Source: an uncultured Sedimentitalea sp.
GTDB lineage: Bacteria > Pseudomonadota > Alphaproteobacteria > Rhodobacterales > Rhodobacteraceae
NCBI GenBank assembly: GCA_947504115.1
Contig: CANNGH010000008.1
Coordinates: forward strand, 1-64,000
DNA length: 64,000 bases
Direction of reading: 5' to 3'
A program made the position numbers and the translations under genes. This document shows positions 1 through 6,578 of the stretch, piece after piece; the first letter of the stretch is position 1; each line of letters opens with the position of its first letter. A model generated the notes under the pieces. That model was not told where the DNA came from and made no database searches. It worked only from the letters and a program-made list of their open reading frames with translations.

Positions 1-191
1 GGGCCATCGGCCCAGAACGCATCCCTCGTCCCGTCATAGTCCAGCACATCGGCCGTGCCCACGGCATCGGGTTCCGCATCGAAATCGACCTCCGCAAGCC
101 GTTCGGTCCAGCCCGGAAGCACAAAATACTCGGCGTAGAAACCGGCTCCGGAGGTGGGAACTTCGAGCCGGGGGTCATATGTTCTACTCAT
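1..191 (-). CDS. 5' end of a PA14-like / RTX-type surface protein (partial)
   Basis: The gene reads leftward and leaves the window, so only the first 63 codons are seen. The ATG at 191 is preceded by a purine-rich AGGAAGAAGAA ribosome binding site. The visible protein contains GFYAEYFVLPGW near residues 17-28 and a run of acidic and aromatic residues. This resembles the start of PA14-type domains at the N-terminus of large secreted calcium-binding proteins in Rhodobacteraceae. The family call rests on this short match only. No signal peptide is visible, which would fit type I secretion, but export cannot be judged from 63 residues. Confidence 0.5.
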   Translation of the reverse strand, partial: MSRTYDPRLEVPTSGAGFYAEYFVLPGWTERLAEVDFDAEPDAVGTADVLDYDGTRDAFWADG

Positions 192-921
192 TTCTTCTTC
201 CTTGCTGATGGCAAATCAAGAGGGCATTCCTCCTGTTTCGACGCATTCGTCATCGATTTTGGGGACGCGGGATTCCCGCGCCGAGCTGATGGCGTTGTGG
301 TATGATTGAGTGCCCTATGACGATTAAAAAACCGCTAACACGCGGCTGAAGCCATTACGAAATAAAGGGGCGTATTATGGTTTCTCGTACATGGCCGTCT
401 GTCGGAATTCGATCAATGATCAAAGGCATCACACCAGTGATCTCGGCCGGGTTGTCGATCTGAGTTTTCCTTCCTGAAGCATCGTCCTGGGCAATCCTTT
501 CCATTCTGCGGAACAAGGATAAATCTTTGTTGGAGGCGCCTACAGGACCACGCTCGACAGGTTCAACTGACGATATGTCGCCGGCCACGTCTGGGCGGTA
601 TCCCGCTAATATCGACCGTCATGATCGGCGAAAATATGACTGGATATGGCCTTCGGCGGCTTATTCACTTCGCTCCGCATCACGGGGTGAAGCGATGCAA
701 GGCTCGCCGGGCGGCGGTGTTGCGTTATCGTTCCGGCCATGTTGGCCAGATGAAGACGACAGGCCGATGCCGGCTCGTCAATGGCGTGAATGGTCGAGAA
801 CCCCGCAATCACCTCTTCACGCTATCGTGGAGAGTTGAAAATCCGGCTCGTAGAAACAGAACAGCCCCCCGCGTGAGGGCTGTCCGGAAGGTGTTGCATT
901 TGACCGGGAGTGGTAAATCCC
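192..921. other. Intergenic stretch without a supported gene
   Basis: About 730 bases separate the partial PA14-like gene from the usp gene. Short open frames occur on both strands (for example 355-588 minus and 527-838 plus), but they overlap each other, lack good ribosome binding sites and have no recognisable composition. A short GC-rich palindrome lies at 266-280 (CGCGGGA, one base, TCCCGCG). The usp terminator lies at 861-883. Nothing else was recognised. Confidence 0.6.
861..883 (-). terminator. Terminator-like hairpin after the usp gene
   Basis: On the minus strand the stem ACAGCCC pairs with GGGCTGT around a nine-base loop. It is followed by the T-rich stretch TCTGTTTCT. It lies 38 bases past the usp stop codon and fits an intrinsic terminator for the permease-usp-usp transcription unit. 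Confidence 0.55.
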
Positions 922-1341
922 TCAGCGTACCACCAGCACCGGGATCGGGCTGTGGCTGACGACCTCGGCGGTCTGGCTGCCCAGCAGCAGGCGGCTGACG
1001 CCGCGGCGGCCGTGCGAGGCCATGACGATCAGGTCGCAGCCCAAGGTCTCGGCGGCATCGACGATCGCCTCGGCGGGGGAATCGTTGGTGACCTGGCGGG
1101 CGGAAACCTCGACACCGTGCGCCTTGGCGGCGGTCCAGACGGCCTGCAGCGCCTCTTCGGCATGCTGTTTCTGGGCGGCGGACCAGGAATCGATCGTGGC
1201 CGCGCTCTGCAGCGGGTAGGGCTGGGAGACGTTGATCACGGTGACCTTGGCGTTGCTCTCCTTTGCCAGGCCAAGCCCGTGCTCGACCCCTTTCATGGCC
1301 AGTTCGGACCCGTCGGTTGAAATCAGGATGTTCTTGTACAC
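922..1341 (-). CDS. Universal stress protein, UspA family (139 aa)
   Basis: This is a single-domain universal stress protein, a small cytoplasmic nucleotide-binding protein that usually acts as a dimer. The N-terminus YKNILISTDGSE is the typical first beta strand. The C-terminal part carries the nucleotide-binding signature (SHGRRGVSRLLLGS) and ends with PIPVLVVR. The chosen start is a GTG preceded by GAGGAGAG at good spacing. An ATG further upstream adds 23 residues unlike the family. It is the third gene of a leftward set formed by an APC permease, a second Usp-like gene and this one, separated from the second by about 200 bases. Its client is unknown; a role in stress or in modulating the linked permease is inference. 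Confidence 0.9.
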   Translation of the reverse strand: MYKNILISTDGSELAMKGVEHGLGLAKESNAKVTVINVSQPYPLQSAATIDSWSAAQKQHAEEALQAVWTAAKAHGVEVSARQVTNDSPAEAIVDAAETLGCDLIVMASHGRRGVSRLLLGSQTAEVVSHSPIPVLVVR

Positions 1342-1546
1342 GTTTTCTCTCTCCTCTGTTGTCAGATCGGCCTGACAGTTGCAGCGTTGCGATGGTTGCG
1401 CCCGGGCCACGGCACGGGCGACGGTTTGCGATCCGATGCCGACTGAAAGGCTTTGTTGCGGTCAATACCATGACTTGGCGCAAATGACATCCGGATCGGC
1501 GGAATTTTCGACGCAGGATCCACATGGCACGCGCCCGGCCCCGGGA

Positions 1547-2089
1547 TCAGTGTTTCGCGGCCGTCATGGCGGGGCGTTTCCGGCGGCCCGACATGCCTTC
1601 GGATGCGTCCGGGCAGACCAGGTGCACCGGGACCGGCATGCGGGCCTTCACCCGGTAGGGCTCCTGGCTCCACATGAGGTTGCGCAGGAACCAGGGCCGG
1701 CGCGGATCGGCGCCCATGACGATTGCCTCGCAATTGTTCGCCAGCGCCTGTTTGCGGATGCTTTTCAGGGGGTGGCGGGTGGTCACGATGTGACCATCCG
1801 CCTCGATTCCCGCATCCTTGAGCCGGTCGAGCGCGGAGAACATGATCTCCTTCTGCTCGTCCATCTCGCGTTTGCTGGGGCGCAGGCCGGGGTTGGGCAG
1901 ACCGAAACTGGTGCCCCAGAGCCGCGCCACGGTCAGGACCGTGGCGTGGCCGCCATGGACATGCAGCATGTCCACGGCGCGGGCGATCACCTCATCGCTG
2001 ATGGCGCGCCCCTCGGAGGCGATCAGAACGTGGCGCACGGGTCCGGCAGTGCCGGTTTGCCGTGCGCGTCTGAAAAAGTTCCGGATCAT
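1547..2089 (-). CDS. Usp-domain protein linked to an amino-acid permease (180 aa)
   Basis: A divergent universal-stress-protein fold begins near residue 18 (RHVLIASEGRAISDEV) and covers most of the protein. The C-terminal half contains AIVMGADPRRPWFLRNLMW and PVPVHLVCP, which replace the canonical ATP-binding glycine motif. It may therefore be a non-ATP-binding member. An arginine-rich tail of about 20 residues follows the domain. The start lies only 13 bases after the stop of the upstream permease, so the two are almost certainly co-transcribed. Regulation of transport through this Usp domain is inference. Confidence 0.8.
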   Translation of the reverse strand: MIRNFFRRARQTGTAGPVRHVLIASEGRAISDEVIARAVDMLHVHGGHATVLTVARLWGTSFGLPNPGLRPSKREMDEQKEIMFSALDRLKDAGIEADGHIVTTRHPLKSIRKQALANNCEAIVMGADPRRPWFLRNLMWSQEPYRVKARMPVPVHLVCPDASEGMSGRRKRPAMTAAKH

Positions 2090-2102
2090 CCTGCCCTTCC
2101 CC

Positions 2103-3605
2103 TCACTCGGCGATTACCACGGCAGGCTCACCGCCATCACGGCGATCCTCCCATTTGCGGTACCAGTAGAGCGGCAGATACATGAAGATCGCACCCACCC
2201 CGAGGAAGTAGTAGATCGCCTGTCCGCCGATATACGAGTAGATGATCCCGCCGACCAGCCATACGAAGAAGTAGAGCGCGGCCAGCGCCAGGGCGATATA
2301 CTTGAAATATTCCGGCAGGCGGAACGGACGGTTCAGGTTCGGCCGGTCGTTGCGCAGGATGTAATAGCCGATCAGCACCGGCACGAACGAGCCGAGATAG
2401 CCCACGTTCGAGAAGGAATAGATCTCGATCGCGCCGCCCATGAAGGCGATCACCATGCTGGCGCCGACATTGGTCATCATCGCGCGATCCGGCACATGGT
2501 TCTTGTTCAGGTGCTGGTAGAAGCGCGGGAATTGTCCGTCCAGCGACATCTGGTAGAGCGAGCGCGAACAACCCATCAGCGAGTTCAGCGCCGAGAGCAC
2601 CAGCGCGATGATCAGCATGATCGCCATCATCCATTCCATCAGCTTGCCGCCGACACCGGGAAAGATGTTGGACGCGAAGGTGACGAACATCGTCTTGGGA
2701 TCGACCAGTTCGGGATCGGACAGCGCGCTGGCCCCCAGGATCACCACGAAGGAGATCGGCAGCATCGTGTAGACGAACACGCCGTATCCGCCCTCGAGCG
2801 TCATGGCGATCTTGGCGTCGCGTCCGGGATGCTTGCACTCGCCGATATAGCAGGCGGCGGCCTCATAGGCGATCACCGTCCACAAGAGTGGAAACGCATA
2901 GGCGATATACATGATCCAGGCCGGATAGCCGTCGATCGGTGACGAGAAACTCGACCCGTCGAGATGCGGGAAACCGGCCAGTTCGCTCCAGTTGGCGGCA
3001 TCCAGGTTGAAGACGAAGCCGATCGACAGGAAAGTCAGCGGAATCATCGACAGCACGGCGAGCAGGGTCGCCATCGAGGTGCCGAAGCGGATGCCCAGAT
3101 AGGCCGGGACCGACAGCAGCAGCAGGCCGACCACGGTGATCGCGAGCGTCCAGTAAGGGATGAAGGTGCTGACCGGGGTGATCCCGGCCGAGGCGTCCAG
3201 ACCGAACAGGTGCGTGATGTAGAACGACGCCAGGATCATGTTCAGCGGCGCCACCGGCATCCAGCCGACCCAGTACATCCAGGCGGTGATGCCGTTGACA
3301 TGCGGCGCCAGGCGGGGCCAGCGGTTCTTGTAGGCCGGATAGGCATAGGAGGGCGAGCCGCCGGTGCGCCCCGGCATCATCGCCGAAAGTTCCGCCAGCA
3401 GCAGGCACAGCAGAACCCCGGTCAGGGTGAAGAAGGTGATGAAGGGGATGTAGGACGCCCCGAACACCGTCAGGAAGGCCGGTGCCGCCCCGGTGACGAG
3501 GATGGTTCCCGCCAGGCCGATGACGAAGGCCCCCCACCAGTTGGTGCCGGTCTGAAGGTTGCCCTGTTCGTATTCGAGGGTATCGGTTGCTCCGGTCTCG
3601 CTCAT
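2103..3605 (-). CDS. APC-superfamily amino acid/amine permease (500 aa)
   Basis: This integral inner-membrane transporter has about 12 predicted transmembrane segments. The first begins after a short soluble N-terminus (GAFVIGLAGTILVTGAAPAF). Family features include GGSPSYAYPAYKNRWP after the second/third segments and many glycine-rich helices typical of the amino acid-polyamine-organocation superfamily. The start MSETGATD is preceded by GGAGGGCGACCC; an upstream ATG would add nine residues. It leads a leftward cluster with two universal stress proteins. The substrate cannot be read from the sequence; amino acids or amines are likely from the family. Confidence 0.85.
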   Translation of the reverse strand: MSETGATDTLEYEQGNLQTGTNWWGAFVIGLAGTILVTGAAPAFLTVFGASYIPFITFFTLTGVLLCLLLAELSAMMPGRTGGSPSYAYPAYKNRWPRLAPHVNGITAWMYWVGWMPVAPLNMILASFYITHLFGLDASAGITPVSTFIPYWTLAITVVGLLLLSVPAYLGIRFGTSMATLLAVLSMIPLTFLSIGFVFNLDAANWSELAGFPHLDGSSFSSPIDGYPAWIMYIAYAFPLLWTVIAYEAAACYIGECKHPGRDAKIAMTLEGGYGVFVYTMLPISFVVILGASALSDPELVDPKTMFVTFASNIFPGVGGKLMEWMMAIMLIIALVLSALNSLMGCSRSLYQMSLDGQFPRFYQHLNKNHVPDRAMMTNVGASMVIAFMGGAIEIYSFSNVGYLGSFVPVLIGYYILRNDRPNLNRPFRLPEYFKYIALALAALYFFVWLVGGIIYSYIGGQAIYYFLGVGAIFMYLPLYWYRKWEDRRDGGEPAVVIAE

Positions 3606-4265
3606 CGGGTCGCCCTCCGTCCGGAGTCGCACGGCATTGCGGCTGGCAGCGCCGGGACAGGTCCGGGCCGGATGGCGGCGGAAACAGGTATCTTGCGGGT
3701 CATGAATCCCTCCCTTTTTTTTGGTGATTTTTCTGGATGTGATCGATACGGGGGGCCGGTGCGTGCACGCGCTCCTCCGGCGGTGCGATGGCCCGGGACC
3801 GTCCGATTTCTGGAATGTCAGCTTCTCGGTGGTTCAACTCCGTCCGTTGATGCGGGACCGGTTCGGCGTCTTGCGACACCGACGCACCCTTGCAGGAAAC
3901 TAATTTAAAGCACAGGAAACCACTGGAAAGCCTCCGCTGTCAAGCGTTCTGTTCACCATCGTATGCAATTCGACCGGATACCGGCCGGGCCTCGGGGGCT
4001 GCAGAAACGCCGTTTCGCGCGCCCCGGAGGCCCCCCGATCCGGTCGCGCGCGGTGTGGCGCGCCGCCGTCAGATCGCTGACGGCGCTGTTTTCACAGGCA
4101 AAGACCGGCCCGTCGGGGATGGGGCATGCGGCAGGGCGCACAGGACCGGAGGGGGGCCGTTGATGGCCACCAGATCGGCCGGAGCCATCCGACCGGGCCT
4201 TCGCCCGCCACCGGCACGTTGTGCGCCGGAGCCCGCAACCTCCGGGAGTATCCCGGCAGGTGCAA
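3606..4265. other. Intergenic region upstream of the permease
   Basis: About 660 bases lie between the permease start and the end of the glycosyltransferase gene. No open frame here has both a plausible start and protein-like composition. A homopolymeric T tract occurs at 3714-3722. A strong hairpin followed by CTGTTTT lies at 4064-4092 (listed separately). The permease promoter should be in the proximal part, but no clear -35/-10 pair was found. Confidence 0.5.
4064..4092 (+). terminator. Orphan intrinsic-terminator-like hairpin
   Basis: A perfect nine-base stem (CGCCGTCAG / CTGACGGCG) with an ATCG loop is followed by CTGTTTT on the plus strand. No plus-strand gene ends upstream of it, so it may close an unannotated small transcript. 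Alternatively it may be fortuitous. Confidence 0.35.
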
Positions 4266-5432
4266 TCATACGGGCGGGCCGAGATCCCGCAGATGTGCCA
4301 TGCGACGTTTGAATTCGGTGCCGAAATCATGCTTGCGGGCGAAAGCCAGCGCATGATCGCAACATTCGATCAGCAGTTCACGGTCCTGGTCGCACCTTGC
4401 GATCTCTCGGGCCAGTGCGGCGGGATCCCCCAGGGGGGCGACCAGTCCGCCGCCCGATTCCGCGGCCAGCCGCCGCCACATGTGATTGCCATAGCCAACG
4501 ACACTCAACCCGCCGCCCATCGCTTCGAGATAGCTGCAGGAAGGATCGGATTGCGGATGACAGGACAGGAAAATATCGGCCTCCCGCCGATTCACATCGA
4601 CCAGAACATCGCGAAAGTCGACCGGATCGTGCAGACGCACGGAGCCGTCGAAACCGGCCAGCTCGTCCAGGATCGATTGGCGCGCGCTGCCGGTGCCATA
4701 GATATCCAGCGTGGCCTCCACGCCCGATTTGCGCAAGGCGTGCATCACGCGCATCAGATCGCCCGCGCCCTTCATCGGTTCCAGCCGTCCCGAATGCACC
4801 AGCCGCAGGGGCGCACCGGAGCGCAGGCGCCGGCGGCGCGTTTCCATGTCGCTCTGAGTGGCCATGAGGTCGGGCGTCACCCGCCCGTCCAGATAGGTCA
4901 GGCTGTTCGGGTTCATCCCGGCATAGGCGTCCTCGGCCGGATAGCCGTTGATCTGAAGCCCGTCGGCCGCCCGGAACGCGCGGCGGCGTCGACGTTCCTG
5001 TTTCAGAGTCCAGAGGGCGCCGCGCAACTGGCGCAACGGGGCGCCGCGACGGTCGATCCGCAGGATCGTCAGCCGGGTTCCGAGTGTGTATTCTATCGAG
5101 TAGACGATCCTTGCGCCCGAGTTCCGCGCGATATCGACCAGGGACAATGTTCGCTCATCGTCGGCGCTGGCAAGGATCACGTCGACTCCGTCGAGATGCT
5201 GCACGGTCGGCCTTTCGCCCGCGTCAAGCAAAACGAGTTCAAAGCCCAGTTCGTCCGCCTTTACCTCGGTCCCGAAAGGGATCGAGTGGCTGCCGCGCCA
5301 CAGGTAACACGACACCGGGCCGGGCCACTCGGCGCAATGCAGCACCATCCCCTCGACGAATTTCGCATCCAGCCGGATCGTGTCGCCGGTTTCGATGACC
5401 GGTGCCGGGGCGAACATCGCAAGTCTGGACAT
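4266..5432 (-). CDS. GT-B fold glycosyltransferase, family 1-like (388 aa)
   Basis: The C-terminal half has the family 1 glycosyltransferase architecture. LVHSGRLEPMKG lies at about residues 211-222 (start of the nucleotide-sugar domain), a turn IYGTGSARQSI near 244-254, and an acidic motif SDPSCSYLEAMGGG near 295-308 where EX7E transferases hold the donor. The N-terminal half is poorly conserved, as expected for the acceptor-binding domain. No signal peptide is seen, so it should act at the cytoplasmic face of the membrane. No Shine-Dalgarno sequence precedes the ATG; an in-frame ATG five codons later is possible. Donor and acceptor are unknown. It stands alone on the minus strand but fits the glycan-rich content of the window. 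Confidence 0.75.
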   Translation of the reverse strand: MSRLAMFAPAPVIETGDTIRLDAKFVEGMVLHCAEWPGPVSCYLWRGSHSIPFGTEVKADELGFELVLLDAGERPTVQHLDGVDVILASADDERTLSLVDIARNSGARIVYSIEYTLGTRLTILRIDRRGAPLRQLRGALWTLKQERRRRRAFRAADGLQINGYPAEDAYAGMNPNSLTYLDGRVTPDLMATQSDMETRRRRLRSGAPLRLVHSGRLEPMKGAGDLMRVMHALRKSGVEATLDIYGTGSARQSILDELAGFDGSVRLHDPVDFRDVLVDVNRREADIFLSCHPQSDPSCSYLEAMGGGLSVVGYGNHMWRRLAAESGGGLVAPLGDPAALAREIARCDQDRELLIECCDHALAFARKHDFGTEFKRRMAHLRDLGPPV

Positions 5433-5541
5433 ATCGGGAGGCTTTTCATGAAAATATGCGCGGTATTATGCGTCCGGCTATACCAGAAGCCTCACCAATT
5501 TCCATGGCCAGTAACGGGTAATTTCCGGAGCAAGCGAATAT

Positions 5542-5760
5542 TCACTCGGCCGGGAGCCTGACATGGGTCATGGCATCCCTCGCCAGGGGGGTGAGGCCCC
5601 GGCCGTCCCTGTCCACATATTCGGCCAGTTGCCGCCGCATGCGGGGCTCCCAGAAATCGTTGATATGGTCCGCCACCTTCTCGGCCTGGCCGGTGCCGGG
5701 CTGGGTCTTGAAATAGGTGGCGATCTGGTTGGCCATCATGATCAGTTTGTCAGGCTGCAT
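5542..5760 (-). CDS. fdsD: Formate dehydrogenase delta subunit FdsD (72 aa)
   Basis: Small acidic protein with the pattern of FdsD: an N-terminal MANQIATYFKTQP, a central FWEPRMRRQLAEYV and a C-terminal LTPLARDAM. Known FdsD proteins are required for active Mo-containing NAD-dependent formate dehydrogenase and probably help cofactor insertion or complex stability. It is the last gene of the fds operon, and its start overlaps the end of fdsC/fdhD by 11 bases. Confidence 0.9.
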   Translation of the reverse strand: MQPDKLIMMANQIATYFKTQPGTGQAEKVADHINDFWEPRMRRQLAEYVDRDGRGLTPLARDAMTHVRLPAE

Positions 5761-6574
5761 CGCAAGCTCCTGTAGAGATACGTTCGGAATGGGAATAGAT
5801 GTCGAACCCCTCGCCGCGCGCGAAGGCGGCCAGGGTCAGCCCGGCCCCTTCCGCCAGCCGCAGCGCATGGGCGGTAGGGGCGGAGACCGCGATCAGGACG
5901 GGGCATCCGGCGATGACGGTCTTCTGCACCATCTCGACCGACACCCGCGAGGTCAGCACGATCGCGCCTTGCCCCGGGTCGATGCCTTGCAGCGCCATCG
6001 CGCCGATCAGCTTGTCCAGCGCATTGTGCCGCCCCACATCCTCGCGCGCCAGAACGATGCCCGCGCCGGGGCGCAGGAACCCGGCGGCATGCACCGCGCG
6101 GGTCTGATCGTGCAGGGGTTGATGCGCGCGCAACCTGTCCGTCGCCCGCGCCGTCTCGCACCGGCTGATGGTCGGACCGCCCGGAGCCAGCGCCGGCAGC
6201 GGGCGGATCGCCTGATCCAGGCTGTCGATGCCGCACAACCCGCAGCCGACCGGACCCAGCATGCTGCGCCGGCGCGCTTTCAGCGCCTGGGCGCGGTCGC
6301 CGTTCAGCCAGAACCGGGCCTCGATGCCAAGCTCGTGGTGAACCACCTCGAACTCGGCCACGTCGTCGGGATGACTTATGAACCCTTCGGTCAGGGCGAA
6401 GCCCATGGCGAAATCGCGCACGTCGCCGGGGCTGGCCATCATCACCGCCGCGGTGGTCCCGTCAAAGACCACCGCGACAGGCGTTTCCTCGGGCAGGCTG
6501 CGCACCACGTCGCGGGCGCCATCGCGCCGGACGGACAGGCCCGCCATGCTGTGCACGACCCGGGAGGCGGTCAT
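5750..6574 (-). CDS. fdhD: FdhD/FdsC sulfurtransferase for formate dehydrogenase maturation (274 aa)
   Basis: FdhD-family protein (called FdsC in fds operons). It binds the bis-MGD cofactor and transfers sulfur to molybdenum before insertion into FdsA. The conserved CxxC loop is present as GPVGCGLCGIDSLD with cysteines 111 and 114. The C-terminal core includes LAREDVGRHNALDKLIG and TSRVSVEMVQK, both typical. The gene starts four bases after fdsA and overlaps fdsD, indicating tight co-expression. Length matches the family. Confidence 0.95.
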   Translation of the reverse strand: MTASRVVHSMAGLSVRRDGARDVVRSLPEETPVAVVFDGTTAAVMMASPGDVRDFAMGFALTEGFISHPDDVAEFEVVHHELGIEARFWLNGDRAQALKARRRSMLGPVGCGLCGIDSLDQAIRPLPALAPGGPTISRCETARATDRLRAHQPLHDQTRAVHAAGFLRPGAGIVLAREDVGRHNALDKLIGAMALQGIDPGQGAIVLTSRVSVEMVQKTVIAGCPVLIAVSAPTAHALRLAEGAGLTLAAFARGEGFDIYSHSERISTGACDAA

Positions 6575-6578
6575 GGCA

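Noticed and set aside
355-588. 77-codon minus-strand frame in the left intergenic region
   Set aside because: No convincing ribosome binding site or recognisable features, and it overlaps an equally weak frame on the other strand.
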